DNA of 64,000 bases, taken from positions 528,440-592,439 of the forward strand of contig NW_008705565.1 in NCBI RefSeq assembly GCF_000186865.1, written 5' to 3'. The notes beneath the pieces were generated by a model. It was not told where the DNA came from. It did no database searches and saw nothing but the letters and a program-made list of their open reading frames with translations. How positions within the stretch are numbered: the stretch's first letter is position 1; the number at the start of each line of letters is the position of its first letter. This DNA is from Aureococcus anophagefferens. Taxonomy: Eukaryota; Sar; Pelagophyceae; Pelagomonadales; Pelagomonadaceae. A program made the translations under genes and the position numbers. This document shows positions 1-9,961 of this stretch, in pieces.

Positions 1-1128
1 TGGAGAGAGCTGCTGATGCGCGCCCTGTGGAGAGCTGCTGTGCGAGCACGACGCGCACGTCGAGAGCCGCTGTGGAGTTCTGCTGAGAGCACGCGACGAC
101 GACGACGACGACGACGACGAGCTCGCGGAGCTTAGGGGGGAAGCACCACTGAGATTTCCTATCCGTTGCATTTATTTCGTGGCGGCTCGCTGTATGTGTT
201 TGGTTCCGCTCATCGGCTCGCTCTATGTAATTGGTTCCGCTGATTTCAGCCCGAGACGGCATGGAGGCATTAAATTTAGTCGAGCGCGCCTACCACCGCG
301 CGCGCGCCCCCGCGTGCAAGATCGCTGGGACTGCGCATAGCGCGCACATGGGGGCTGCCATCGGCGAAGGAGCGGCATCGTCTAGATTGCGATTCGCTGA
401 GAACGCGAGCGGTTTCGGACGACCGATTTGACCGACGCGACGCCCCTCCCCCGGCCCGTGAGCGGCCCGGGCAGCCCCGCGCAGCAGCAGGGATCGTCCG
501 CCATCGACCCGCGAGCGCCCTGCCACAAGGGCTGGCCCAGAGGAGCCGAGGAAGTCGATCTGACATGTTCGGGCTGAAACCGCGTCGCGCGCGGCCGCGT
601 GGCCGCGCGCGCGTGTCGCACGTACTTCGAGCCAAACCAGCAACTGAGCAGCCCGAGGGCACCAGACGTGTACCCCGAGCCTCCGCGCCAGCCAGCATGC
701 TGCCCGAAGCCCAAAAAGTGCTGCTCTGGCGGTCAGAGAGCATGTCGAAAAGTAGCGAGTTCGCGAGCACATAAAAATCGACCGCCGACGCGGCCATGGT
801 CACGGCGCACACTCCTGGAGAGAGGGCGCGCCCGGCATTCAGACGCATGTTCCCGTGACCATGGCCCCGTCGAACGCCGCGCGACAGCCAAATGCAAAGA
901 GAGGCTCTCCATGCTTCTCCCCTCATGCGGAGCTTCGGAGTACGTTGAACCTCAATGTGACGTTCAACGTGTGCTTGCGGCGGCGGCGCCGGTCTGGGCG
1001 GGTGATCTGGACGGGTGCGGGAGGGGGCAGCCCTGTGACAAGCCGGGCTGGGACGCGGTCTGGGACGCGGGCAGCCCAGCGCTCTCACGGACGCGGTCTG
1101 GGCCGCGGGCAGCCCAGCGCTCACCACC
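1..1128. other. non-coding left edge
   Basis: No convincing gene is visible. Open frames here are arginine/alanine-rich GC artefacts that overlap on both strands. The stretch holds a run of CGA/ACG triplets at about 94-120, short direct repeats of a GTGGAGAGCTGCTG-like word in the first 60 bases, and an inverted repeat of ACGTTGAAC around 941-970. It could contain the 3' end of a gene lying left of the window, but nothing supports that. Confidence 0.5.
1051..1122. repeat. 34-bp direct repeat before the first gene
   Basis: Two copies (1051-1084 and 1089-1122) differ at one base and sit 38 bp apart. The second ends 6 bp before the ATG at 1129. This is probably a local tandem duplication in the 5' leader or promoter. 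Confidence 0.85.
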
Positions 1129-2955
1129 ATGGAGGACCTCACGAACCAGGCCGACGCGCAGATGAAGGAGATGGAGGCGATGATGAAGCGCATGGACGCG
1201 CGCATGGGCGCCATGCACCAGCGCCAAAACAAAAAGTACGCCGACGCCGCCGAGGGCTTCGCCGCGCGCCAGGCCGTGAGCTACAAGCCGCAGCCGCGCT
1301 CGGCGCTGGCGCGCGCCGTCGCCGACGACGCCGACGAGGACCCGCTGCCCGCGCTGGCGCTGGCCCCGGCGCTCGCCGCGGGCGGGCGGCCGACGGCGGC
1401 GGCGGCCGCGCGCGCGCGCGCGGCGGCCGCCGCGCGGCGGAGGCGGCTGCCCGAGGAGTTCGACGTGACGACGGCGTCCGAGGCCGAGTCCGACGCGCCC
1501 GCGCCGCGGCCGAAGCCCGACGTCGTGCGCCGCGTGCGCCGCGCGGCCGCCGCGCGGCGCGCGGCCAAGCTCGCGGCGCCGTCTGACGGCGACGCGTCGG
1601 ACGCGTCCGCCGCGCGCGGCGAACGCGACGACGCGTCGAACGCGCCGTCCGTCGTGCCGAGCGCGGCGGCCGTGGGCCGCGCGCGCGCGGCGGCGGCGGA
1701 GCGCAAGCGCCGCGCGGCGTCGCACGACTGGAACGCGCCGCCCGCGGCGCCCGAGCGGGCGCCGCCCGAGCCCGCGGCCGCGCCGCGGACGCCCGGCGAG
1801 GCGGACGTCGCGGCGACGCGGGCCATGTGGCCGCGGACCAAGGAGGGCCGGCCGTCCATGTACCTCGACGGCGACTCGAGCGACGGCGACGGCGTCGTGC
1901 CGCCGCGGCCGCCGCGGCGCCGCGACCGCGACAAGGCCGCGCGCAAGTCGCGGCGCGCGGAGCGCCGCAAGGCCCGCGGCGCCCGCGCCGAGGAGCTCGA
2001 CGACGAGGGGACCGAGTCGAAGCACGCGCTCCGCGACGCCGTGCGCGCCGCGGCCGCGCGCGACGCGACGGGCGGCCTCGCGCGCGCCCTCGACTCCGCG
2101 ACCGCGGACGCGGCCAAGGCCCGCGGCGTCAAGGAGAAGCTCCGCGCCTTCGAGCTGCGCCAGCTGCGCCGGGCGCCGGGCGAGGCGCGCGACGCCGGCG
2201 ACGCCGCGCGCCGCGAGGCCGCCGTCGCCGACGCCGCGACGGCCCGCGCGCACGCGGACGCGGACCTGCGGGCCGCGTTCAAGCGCGCGTCGCGCATCCG
2301 CAAGCAGATCATCGCCAAGGCGTCCCGGGACGACGAGGGCGCGGCGGGGCCGCCGCGGTCCAAGGCGCGGCGCCGGCGCCGCGCGGCGTCGCCGCCGCCG
2401 GGCGACGCGAAGCCGCGGGGCCCGAAGCCGGACGCGGCGCTCCTCAAGGAGGAGGTGCTGCTCTTCTTCGAGAACGAGCCCGTCGCCGAGCAGCTCCAGC
2501 TCATCCGCTTCGCCCTCAAGCCCGAGAACCGGCGGGACCTGCCGGCGATCGCCGTCGCGTTCCAATTCGCCTACGAGGGCACGCGGCTCGTCCGGGACCT
2601 GCCGTCCTTCGACGACGAGTGCCTCGTCGTGCTGCTCGTCTGCGACCTCCGCGAGACCTACGTCGCCTACCTGCGGCCCGTCGCGGTGCTCCTCCACGTG
2701 CTCCTCGACCGGCCCGCGAACCTCCGACGGGCGTTGAAGGCCGGCGCGGTCGCGGCGATCTTCGCGCGCCTCCAGGGCGAGCTCGAGCCGCCGCCGGGCC
2801 CGCCGACGCCCAAGTCCCGCGCCCTCGACGCCTGCCGCGCCCTCCTCGCCGCGCTGCTCTTCCGCGGCCAGCCCGAGCCCGTGCTGCCGCCGGAGCCGCC
2901 GCCGCGGAGCCCGCCGCCCGGCGCGGCCCTCGACCCGGACCGCGCGACGGGGTAG
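1129..2955 (+). CDS. Ala/Arg-rich protein with helical C-terminal domain
   Basis: The product is 608 aa and its function is not recognised. It opens with a short amphipathic, Met-rich helix (MEDLTNQADAQMKEMEAMM) that could form a coiled coil. Residues 60-430 are low-complexity and dominated by Ala, Arg, Asp and Pro with many basic clusters, which suggests a nuclear or nucleic-acid-associated protein. Residues about 440-580 have a different composition: regularly spaced leucines and no low complexity (LLFFENEPVAEQLQLIRFAL and later), resembling an alpha-helical repeat or armadillo-like module. The ATG at 1129 has a good context (CACCATGG). It is read as one exon. Confidence 0.7.
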   Translation: MEDLTNQADAQMKEMEAMMKRMDARMGAMHQRQNKKYADAAEGFAARQAVSYKPQPRSALARAVADDADEDPLPALALAPALAAGGRPTAAAAARARAAAAARRRRLPEEFDVTTASEAESDAPAPRPKPDVVRRVRRAAAARRAAKLAAPSDGDASDASAARGERDDASNAPSVVPSAAAVGRARAAAAERKRRAASHDWNAPPAAPERAPPEPAAAPRTPGEADVAATRAMWPRTKEGRPSMYLDGDSSDGDGVVPPRPPRRRDRDKAARKSRRAERRKARGARAEELDDEGTESKHALRDAVRAAAARDATGGLARALDSATADAAKARGVKEKLRAFELRQLRRAPGEARDAGDAARREAAVADAATARAHADADLRAAFKRASRIRKQIIAKASRDDEGAAGPPRSKARRRRRAASPPPGDAKPRGPKPDAALLKEEVLLFFENEPVAEQLQLIRFALKPENRRDLPAIAVAFQFAYEGTRLVRDLPSFDDECLVVLLVCDLRETYVAYLRPVAVLLHVLLDRPANLRRALKAGAVAAIFARLQGELEPPPGPPTPKSRALDACRALLAALLFRGQPEPVLPPEPPPRSPPPGAALDPDRATG

Positions 2956-3179
2956 AAAAGCGGGGGGCGCTCCGGGGGCTTCGGGGTGGGGTGTTTTTTT
3001 TCGGCCCGACGGACGCGGTCATGATTTTGCGCTTCGGGAATCGCTGATAAATTTCCACAAATCACAACGTCCACGGGGAGCAGGGCGTCCCTGCGAGGTT
3101 TCGCCCATTGTCGCGCACCGCCCTACGCAACGTCAAACCGCACCTCTCCCACACACGAACCTCTACGATACACGAAACG

Positions 3180-4625
3180 ATGCCGACGTCGCCGGTCGTG
3201 AATTTCCCGCGCAGCTGGAGCGAGGCGAGCCGTGCGGCGCTCGCCCGGGCCGTGGCGCGGTTGCCGCCGTCCGGGGTGCAGGGCGTCGTCGTCGCGATCT
3301 ACGGCCGCGAGATCCTCGGGCTGAAGCGCACGTGGCACGCGAGCTCCATCGACTTTTCTTCGCTCAACGAATTGTCCTGCGATCGCGTCGCGGAACACCT
3401 CGCGACGCGCGCGCTGCCGCCGCCGCGGCGGTGGGGGCCCCGCGAGGCGCCGGACCGGGGGCGCGAGCCCGCGGCGACGTCGTCCGCCACGGAGATCATC
3501 GAGATCTCCGACGACGACGACGCCGCGAAGGTCGACGGCGAGGTCGCGGGGACGCCGCGGAAGCGGCGGGACGAGGAGGTCGCGGGCGCGGACCGCGAGG
3601 TCGCGCCGCTGAGCTTCGCGGAGCGCTGGAAGGCCGAGGACGACGCGGCGCTGGCCTGCTTCGCGGCGCCCGAGTCGCCGTCCGTCGTGCCGAACGACGC
3701 CGACTTCGGCGCCCTCGCGGCGACGGACGACGACGCGCCGGCGCGCGCGGAGGTCGTCGACGATTCCGCGGCGGAGGACGACGACGAGTTCGCGATCCCG
3801 ACGCGGGGCAAGGGCGCGAACATCTCGACGCGGGGGCTCCACGCGGAGGCCGCGGCCACGTCCTTCGAGGAGGCCGTCGAGATGAGCGAGTTCGCGCGCG
3901 CGGCCTCGGAGGCGCTCGCCCGCGAGGAGGCGGCGGCGCGCGCGCCGCGGGCGGCGCCGGCGCGGCCCGTCTACGGCTGCACGCGCTGCCGCGACCGCGG
4001 CTGCGACCGGTGCCGGGCGCACGACGCGCCGGCGGCCGCGGCGGCCGCGCGCGACGACGGCTCCGGGTCGGAGCGGAAGCGCGCGGCGCCGCCGGCGCCG
4101 CCGGCGCCGCCGAAGCGCGTGCGGAAGCAGCTCCCGCGCGCGCTCGCGAACATCGCGGACCACCTCCCGTCGGGCGCGGGCTACCCGGCGCCCGCGCCCG
4201 TCGCCGGCGCCGACGCGACGCGCGACGCGCCGGCGCCCGCGCCCGCGGCGCCCGCGCCCGCGGCGCCCGCGCCCGCGCCGAGCGGCATGCCGGCGGGCTG
4301 GCCCCTGGTCGGCCCCCACGACGCGCTGACGCTCATCCGCTTCCGCGAGCGGCTCTGCGGCTCCCACGTCGCCGTGCCGGGCCGCTTTTGGCCCGACGCG
4401 CACGACGGCTGGAAGGACCTCCTCTTCAAGTGCGAGATCTGGGGCAGCGCGCCCGGCTTCAAGTTCAAGGGCCCCGGCGCCGCGCGGCGCAACGGCCTCG
4501 GCAGGGGCTTCGTCTTCCAGATCTTCGACGTCAAGCACGAACACGAGTACGTCTGCGCCGCGACGGACCTCGCGGCCTTCATCGCCGACCACGGCATCAA
4601 CCCGCCCGACGCCAAATTCGCGTGA
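3180..4625 (+). CDS. acidic protein with paired-CxxC knuckle
   Basis: The product is 481 aa from the ATG at 3180; an in-frame ATG at 3108 would add 24 residues. It has three parts. The N-terminal ~75 residues look globular (LPPSGVQGVVVAIYGREIL). A long acidic Ala-rich linker follows. Around residues 260-275 the motif YGCTRCRDRGCDRCR has CxxC-x4-CxxC spacing and may bind zinc; similar YGC-C-R-C-C motifs are known in algal proteins. The C-terminal ~100 residues are globular and Trp/Phe-rich (RFWPDAHDGWKDLLFKCEIW) and unlike any family recognised here. A nuclear DNA-associated role is only a guess. It converges on the KOW gene 187 bp away. Confidence 0.7.
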   Translation: MPTSPVVNFPRSWSEASRAALARAVARLPPSGVQGVVVAIYGREILGLKRTWHASSIDFSSLNELSCDRVAEHLATRALPPPRRWGPREAPDRGREPAATSSATEIIEISDDDDAAKVDGEVAGTPRKRRDEEVAGADREVAPLSFAERWKAEDDAALACFAAPESPSVVPNDADFGALAATDDDAPARAEVVDDSAAEDDDEFAIPTRGKGANISTRGLHAEAAATSFEEAVEMSEFARAASEALAREEAAARAPRAAPARPVYGCTRCRDRGCDRCRAHDAPAAAAAARDDGSGSERKRAAPPAPPAPPKRVRKQLPRALANIADHLPSGAGYPAPAPVAGADATRDAPAPAPAAPAPAAPAPAPSGMPAGWPLVGPHDALTLIRFRERLCGSHVAVPGRFWPDAHDGWKDLLFKCEIWGSAPGFKFKGPGAARRNGLGRGFVFQIFDVKHEHEYVCAATDLAAFIADHGINPPDAKFA

Positions 4626-4811
4626 GCTCGCCAATCCCGCCTCGCGCCTCCCCCCTTCGACACACCCCCGCGCGCATACTCACGACAAAAGCAGCGACCC
4701 GGGGGCGCGCGCTCCCGCGGACCCGTCGCCGCGGCCATCTCGAGCTTACGGTGCGGTTGCGACCGAGCGCCGCCGGCTCGCGGGCCTCGCGCGGGGGGGA
4801 CGCGCCGCCCC

Positions 4812-5611
4812 TCACGCCTCGGCCTCCGGCGCCGTCTCCGTGAGGTACATCTTCCGCACCGCGGTCTCCGACCCGTCGGGGAATTTGATGGCGTACCAGG
4901 CCTGCCGCTTCTCCACGACCTGCGCGCGGGGAGGTTGAGTCGGGGGGGGACGCGGCGACGAGCCGGGCGCCGCCGGCGCGCGATGCCCCGCTGGCCCCGG
5001 AAGCGCGGGTCGGTCATCTTCACCGTCGCGCCGACTGGTATGGGCACGACGCGCACGGGCTCCGGCGTGATCTTCGGCGCCTTGTCCTTCTTCGCCGCGG
5101 CCTGCTTCGCCGCGGCGACGACGGCCGGGCGCCGCCGCTTGCGCGAGCCGAAGGGGAAGTTCTTCTTCTTCTTCTTCTTCTTCGCGGGCGCGGCCGCCGC
5201 CGCGCCGTCGGACGCGCGCGTCTCCGCGGACGCGAAGGCCTCGATGCCGAAGTCGTCGTCGCTGCTCGAGGCGTCGTCGGCGTCGCCGGCGCCGGCGCCG
5301 GCGTCGGAGCCGCCGCCGGGCGCCTCCGAGGACGCCTCGATCGCGACGGCGGCGCCGTCCGAGTCGTCGTCCGACGCGCCGGGGACCGGCGGGCTCGACC
5401 CGGGGATGCTCGACGTCCGCCGCGCGCGCGGCGCGGCGGGCGGCGGCGCGCGGCGCCGCCGGTCCGCCGCCGGCGACGCGTCCGGCGACGACCGGGCCGC
5501 CCGCGGGTTGCTCGACGGAGCCGAAAAGCGCGCGGCCCGCGCGCGCCGCCGCGGCGACACCTTCGAGCTCGCCGCGCTCTCGTCGCCGCTCGAGGCCTCC
5601 TCCGTCTCCAT
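4812..5611 (-). CDS. KOW-motif protein, two exons with GC-AG intron
   Basis: The product is 245 aa from exons 5611-4982 and 4919-4812. The N-terminal ~170 residues are acidic and low-complexity, with a basic KKKKKKK tract that is a plausible nuclear signal. The C-terminal ~60 residues form a KOW/SH3-like module. The 62-bp intron (4981-4920) starts with GC and ends with CAG. Splicing turns a broken frame into GQRGIVVEKRQAWYAIKFPD, with the conserved KOW glycine and beta strands, and brings in the stop codon. Without splicing, the frame runs into the convergent gene. KOW modules bind RNA or proteins in transcription and ribosome factors; the exact role here is unknown. It shares a 178-bp divergent promoter with the PSMD9-like gene. 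Confidence 0.75.
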
Positions 5612-5705
5612 TGCGGCGTGAACTTCGGCGACGAGCGCGCGTTGTCGGCGGCGGCGGCGCGACGACGCGTCAAACCTGATGGCTGCCCCCGAAAATCATC
5701 AGCGT

Positions 5706-5718
5706 CAAGTTGAAGGCC
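5706..5718 (+). promoter_or_regulatory. CAAGTTGAAGGCC motif in divergent promoter
   Basis: This word lies between the divergent KOW and PSMD9-like genes, 84 bp before the ATG at 5790. The same 13 bases recur before the EHD gene at 20620. It may be a promoter or initiator element; function is inferred only from position and recurrence. Confidence 0.35.
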
Positions 5719-5789
5719 AATGTTTCGCCACTGCCGCTCTCGCTGTCTACGGGTCGAGGCTCCTCGACGCGCCGCGCGCCGCTACCACC

Positions 5790-6431
5790 ATGGCCTCGCT
5801 CCTGTCGTCGTCGGACGCGCGCGCCGAGCTGAAGCAAACCCAGAAGGAGCGCGAGGCGCTCGAGGCCGAGGCCGAGGCCATCGAGGCCGAGCTCACGAGC
5901 CCGAGCGCCGAGACGGGCGCCGCGGGCCCCGGCCTCAGCGGGCCGCTCGTCGACGGCGAGGGCTACCCGCGCGCGGACATCGACGTCTACCGCGCGCGGC
6001 AGCTGCGGCACCGGCACGCGTGCCTGCGCACGGACCACAAAGCGCTCATGAAGCGAATCGAAGCGCTGCTGCCGCTCGCGCTCGCGCCCGCGGACGCGCC
6101 GGCGGCGGCCGACGTCGCGATGGCGGACGCGCGGGCCGAGGCCGGCACGCCGCCGCCCGCGGACGCGGCGCCCTTCGCGCGCGTCGCCGAGGTGCGGCCG
6201 GGCTCGCCCGCGGCGGCCGCGGGGCTCCGGGAGGGCGACCTCGTCGTGGCCTTCGGCGGCGTGTTCGCGCTCGGCGACGTCAAGCGCTGGACGCTCACGC
6301 ACGTCAACGAGGCCTTCGACGTCGTCGTCGACCGCGGCGGGGCCCGAAGCGCCGTCAAGCTCGCGCCGCGCGCCTGGGCGGGCCAGGGCCTCCTCGGGTG
6401 CCTCCTGGTGCCCGTGCCGTCGCCCGGGTAA
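5790..6431 (+). CDS. PSMD9: 26S proteasome assembly chaperone PSMD9/Nas2-like
   Basis: The product is 213 aa, the usual size for PSMD9/Nas2. In this family the protein escorts the Rpt ATPase ring during 19S base assembly and then dissociates. The N-terminal half is a coiled-coil helical region (AELKQTQKEREALEAEAEAI) followed by the typical GYPRADIDVYRARQLRHR segment. The C-terminal half is a PDZ domain (VRPGSPAAAAGLREGDLVV, then FGG and a late beta strand). The start at 5790 is preferred over an upstream in-frame ATG at 5679 because of its strong context (CCACCATGG) and because the family normally starts close to the coiled coil. It converges on the NEMF gene with only 10 bp between the stop codons. 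Confidence 0.92.
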   Translation: MASLLSSSDARAELKQTQKEREALEAEAEAIEAELTSPSAETGAAGPGLSGPLVDGEGYPRADIDVYRARQLRHRHACLRTDHKALMKRIEALLPLALAPADAPAAADVAMADARAEAGTPPPADAAPFARVAEVRPGSPAAAAGLREGDLVVAFGGVFALGDVKRWTLTHVNEAFDVVVDRGGARSAVKLAPRAWAGQGLLGCLLVPVPSPG

Positions 6432-6441
6432 GACGACGTTA

Positions 6442-9400
6442 CTAGCGCTCCTCCTTGCGCTTGAGCTTGCGGGCCATCTTGTCGTCGTGCTTGCGCGCCT
6501 GCTTGAGCTGGTTGGCGACGACGTGCGTGATCTTCGTCGACGAGACGAAGGCGAGGATGCACTCGTTGACGTCGACGGCCTTGACGAGGTCCCGGCGGTC
6601 GGCGTCGTCGCAGGACCGCGCGAGGATCTCGAGGGCGTCCTTGGCGGCCTTGCCCTTCTTCTGGGTCCCCGGCTGGAGCTTGAGCGCGTGCGCGTAGTGG
6701 CGCGCGGCCGCCGTCGGCGCGCAGACCGGCAGAGCCCACGCGAGCGCGTCGCCGTCTTTCGGCGCGCCCGTGAAGGCCCGGAGCAGCGCGCCGTCGTCGG
6801 CGGGCACGGCCTTGTCCTCGGTGGGGGCCGCCGCACCGGGCCGCGCCTTGCCCGACGCGACGCGCTTCGCGATGCCGCCGAGGAGCGCGGGCAGATTCCG
6901 CGGCGCTTGGGGCGCGTCGCGCGCCGCGTCGAATTCGACGCCGCCGCGCTTCGCCCGCGCCCGCGCGGCGTCCAGAGCCGCCGCGCGCCGCGACGCCTCC
7001 TCGCCGTCGGCCTCGAGGAAGAGGGCCAGGGCCTCCGCGGCGACGGCGTCGTCGAGCCGCGCGAGGCGGCCGAGCTCGAAGGCCATCGTCTCGGGCGCCA
7101 AACCGTCGACGGCCGCGACGCATGTGGCCCAGGCGGTCTTCGCGAGCGGGCCGAGGCGCGCGACGGCGTCCGCCGCCGTGCCGTCGACGAGCGCCGCCGC
7201 CGACGGCGCCGCGGGCGGCGCCGCGGGCTCGGGCTCGGCCGGTTCCGGCTCCGGCTCCGGCTCGGCCGCGCGCGCCTTCGACTTCTTCGCGATGGTGGGC
7301 ACGGCGCGCTTCGAGAGGGGCACGCGCGGGCCGTCGGAGTCGTCGCCGCTGCTCTCGTCGCGGCGGCCCTTCTTCCCCTTGCGGCCCTTCTTGCCGTGGG
7401 CCTTGGGCTTGGGCACGCCCCAGGCGGGCGGCGCGGGCGGCGCCGGCTCGGGCTCGGCCGCGGGCGCGGACCCGGCGCGCGCGGCGGACCGCGCCTCCTT
7501 CGCCTTGCGCGCCTGCTCGGCCCGGCGCATGGCGACGACGTCGCCGCCGAACTTCTTCACGAGCTTCTTCTCCCGCGCGCTCAGCTTCTTCGACGTCGAC
7601 ACCTCCTCCGGCTCCGGCTCCTCCTCCTCCTCGGGCGCCGCCTCCTCGGGCTCCTCCTCCGGCTCCTCGGGCTCCGGCTCGGGCTCGGGCTCCGGTTCCT
7701 CCGGCTCGGGCTCCGGTTCCTCCGGTTCCTCCGGCTCGGGCTCCGGCTCCGCGTCGGCGACGTCGTCGGCGGCGGCCTCGGGCGGCGCCACGAGGTCCGC
7801 CTCGGGCACGCGCAGCGCCAGCTCGTCGGCGTGGCGGTCGCGGGACGCGTCGTCGTCGAGCTTGAAGAGCAGCCCGAAGCTCAGCTCGAGCTGCGTCGGC
7901 GGCAGGTACGTCTTCGTCGCGGACCGCGCGACCGCGAAGTCGCCGAGCGCGTCGACGACGGTCACGGCGCCGCGCGCGCCGCATTTCTTGACGTCCGTGC
8001 CCCAGACCCACCAGGCCGGCGCGCGGTCGCGCTTCGCCCAGGCGCTGGAGCGGCAGGCGACGAAGCAGCCCGCCTCGTGGAGCGCGAGCGGGCTCAGGCC
8101 GCGCCGGTCGGGCCGGGCGCGGACGACGCACGGCGGCGCGCCCGCGGCGTCGCAGCAGACGACGGCGTCGCCGGGCCGCAGGATGGCCAGGTCGCCGAAG
8201 AGCAGGGTCTCCGTCTGGTGCTTGTCGCGGCCGCAGACGCAGAGGTAGCCCTCGCTGGATGCAAAGTACGCGTAGCGGCAGAACCACGGCGTCGCGTCGC
8301 GCTGCTTCCGGAGCTTACCGCTGTGCTCCTGCTGCCAGAGCCGCGCCTTGAGCTTGGCCTCGCTCTGCTTCTCCGCCGCGGCGACGACGGCGGCCGACGC
8401 CGTCGCCGTCTTCTCCGCCTTGGCGCGCGCCTTCTTCGCCGCGGCCCAGAGTTCCCTCGCGGACCCGCGCGCGGACGCCTCGAGGTCGACGACGACGAGC
8501 GACGACGCGTCGTCGTCGTCGTCGTCGCTGTCCGACGCGTCGCCGTCGCGGGGCAGGGCCACGGTGACGCGCTTCCGCTCGTAGTCGACGTCGTGCACCA
8601 AGAGCGCGAGCGGCGACCCCTTCTCCTGCTCGTCCTTGACGTAGTCGTCGATCTCCTCCCACCGTAGCCCCGACGCCAGCGCGTTGCGCAGCACGGCGAG
8701 CACCTTGTCCACGGCGTCGGCGCTCCGCTCGAGCGCCGCGGCGTCGCGCTCGCGCCGGCCCTGGTCGTCCGTGAGCCTCGCGAGCCGCTCCGCCTGGTCG
8801 AGGCGGATCTTGTCGACGCGCCGCGAGATGGCCGCCGTCGCGTCCGCCGACGCCTTGCCGAGCTTGGCCTCGGCCGTCTCGCGGCCGTACTCGTCGACGG
8901 CCGCGCAGAACGAGTCGAAGGCCGCGACGTCGCGCGACGCGTGTTGCGCGAACGCCGCGGGCGCGAAGGACTCGAAGCCGCCGCCGGCCTTTCTGATCAG
9001 CCGCGGCGCCGCGCTCGCGCCCGAGGCCACGGCGGCGAAGACCGCCGGCGCCCGGCCGCACGCGGCGGCCAGCGCGTCCGCGTCGGCCTCCGCGAAGCCC
9101 GCGACGGCCGCGCCGCCGTCGAGCCCCGCGACGGCCAGGCAGTGCTCGACGACGTCGGCGCCGAACTTGCCGACGCCGCTGCCGTAGTCGAGCAGCAGCT
9201 GCTGGAGCGTCGGCTCCTTGCGGCCGCCCTTCTTGCCCTTTTTTTTCCGGCCGTCGTCGTCGAGCGTCGCCGCGACGCGCGCGGTGCGCTTGTCGCGCAG
9301 CTCCAGCAGGAACGCGAGCAGGGACGCCCCCGCGGCCGCCGGCGTGCCCGCGAGGGGGTCCGCGGCCGGCGCCTGGCCCACGCCCGCGGCCGCGGACGCG

Positions 9401-9831
9401 ACGGGGTACGGCGCGCCGACCTCGAGCTCCGCGCCGTCGCCGAACGTGTTCGCGCGGAGCGCGCCCCTGACCACGAAGTCGTGGTGGAAGGACGTCACGC
9501 CCGCGCCGAAGCGGAAGAGCGGGACGCGGNCGCGGCCTATCGCGCGGACGTCGCTGAGCCGCTTGCCCTTGAGCGCGCTCCGCAGCTTCGTGCAGAGGCC
9601 GCTCGGCATGTCGCCGCCGCCCTCGCGCGCGTCGTACTTGGTCACGAGGAACTTCGTGCCGCTCTCGAGCAACAGGAGGCGCTTGCCCGCCTCGCCGCTC
9701 TGCTGCAGCTTGAACACGAAGCTCCGCCCGTCGCCGTCGTAGACCTGGGCGACGCGCCAGTCGCCGCAGCGCTCCAGGACCTCGCGGCTCATGGCCGCGA
9801 CGTCCGACAGCGTGAACCGCGCCTTGGGCAT
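6442..9831 (-). CDS. NEMF: NEMF/Rqc2/Tae2 ribosome quality-control factor
   Basis: The product is 1129 aa, close to the eukaryotic NEMF/Rqc2 length. These proteins bind stalled 60S-nascent-chain complexes, recruit Listerin and direct C-terminal CAT tailing. An NFACT-N domain lies at the N-terminus (MPKARFTLSDVAAM; GTKFLVTKYDA), followed by a helical and coiled-coil middle region. An NFACT-R domain (WFCRYAYFASSEGYLCVCGR) is near residue 520, then a long acidic Pro/Glu-repeat linker. An NFACT-C region (LPVCAPTAAARHYAHALKL with PGTQKKGKAAK) is followed by a lysine-rich tail. One ambiguous base at 9530 makes one residue unknown (near residue 101) but does not break the frame. It is a single exon. 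Confidence 0.93.
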   Translation of the reverse strand: MPKARFTLSDVAAMSREVLERCGDWRVAQVYDGDGRSFVFKLQQSGEAGKRLLLLESGTKFLVTKYDAREGGGDMPSGLCTKLRSALKGKRLSDVRAIGRXRVPLFRFGAGVTSFHHDFVVRGALRANTFGDGAELEVGAPYPVASAAAGVGQAPAADPLAGTPAAAGASLLAFLLELRDKRTARVAATLDDDGRKKKGKKGGRKEPTLQQLLLDYGSGVGKFGADVVEHCLAVAGLDGGAAVAGFAEADADALAAACGRAPAVFAAVASGASAAPRLIRKAGGGFESFAPAAFAQHASRDVAAFDSFCAAVDEYGRETAEAKLGKASADATAAISRRVDKIRLDQAERLARLTDDQGRRERDAAALERSADAVDKVLAVLRNALASGLRWEEIDDYVKDEQEKGSPLALLVHDVDYERKRVTVALPRDGDASDSDDDDDDASSLVVVDLEASARGSARELWAAAKKARAKAEKTATASAAVVAAAEKQSEAKLKARLWQQEHSGKLRKQRDATPWFCRYAYFASSEGYLCVCGRDKHQTETLLFGDLAILRPGDAVVCCDAAGAPPCVVRARPDRRGLSPLALHEAGCFVACRSSAWAKRDRAPAWWVWGTDVKKCGARGAVTVVDALGDFAVARSATKTYLPPTQLELSFGLLFKLDDDASRDRHADELALRVPEADLVAPPEAAADDVADAEPEPEPEEPEEPEPEPEEPEPEPEPEPEEPEEEPEEAAPEEEEEPEPEEVSTSKKLSAREKKLVKKFGGDVVAMRRAEQARKAKEARSAARAGSAPAAEPEPAPPAPPAWGVPKPKAHGKKGRKGKKGRRDESSGDDSDGPRVPLSKRAVPTIAKKSKARAAEPEPEPEPAEPEPAAPPAAPSAAALVDGTAADAVARLGPLAKTAWATCVAAVDGLAPETMAFELGRLARLDDAVAAEALALFLEADGEEASRRAAALDAARARAKRGGVEFDAARDAPQAPRNLPALLGGIAKRVASGKARPGAAAPTEDKAVPADDGALLRAFTGAPKDGDALAWALPVCAPTAAARHYAHALKLQPGTQKKGKAAKDALEILARSCDDADRRDLVKAVDVNECILAFVSSTKITHVVANQLKQARKHDDKMARKLKRKEER

Positions 9832-9961
9832 GGTGGCGCGCGCGCGGCGACCTCAGTGAGGCTCCACTCGAGTGCACTCGCTGAGCAGTGCTGAGCTGCC
9901 ACAAGGTCAAGGCCTTGCGCGTCGACGCGTCGTCGCGGCCTGAGCCCCCCCCCCCCCGACG

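Noticed and set aside
94..120. CGA triplet run as a CRISPR or telomeric repeat
   Set aside because: Simple trinucleotide run without spacers; not a telomere motif.
276..1232. Minus-strand open frame of 318 codons in the left edge
   Set aside because: Arg/Pro-rich with no domain, overlaps other equally long frames on both strands and a tandem repeat; typical of GC-rich non-coding DNA.
964..2697. Long minus-strand frame opposite the first gene
   Set aside because: It mirrors the plus-strand gene; the plus frame has the better start context and a globular C-terminus, while the minus frame is Arg/Gly repeats.
7600..7760. GGCTCC-type repeat as a minisatellite
   Set aside because: It is the codon run of the acidic Pro/Glu linker in the NEMF gene and stays in frame.
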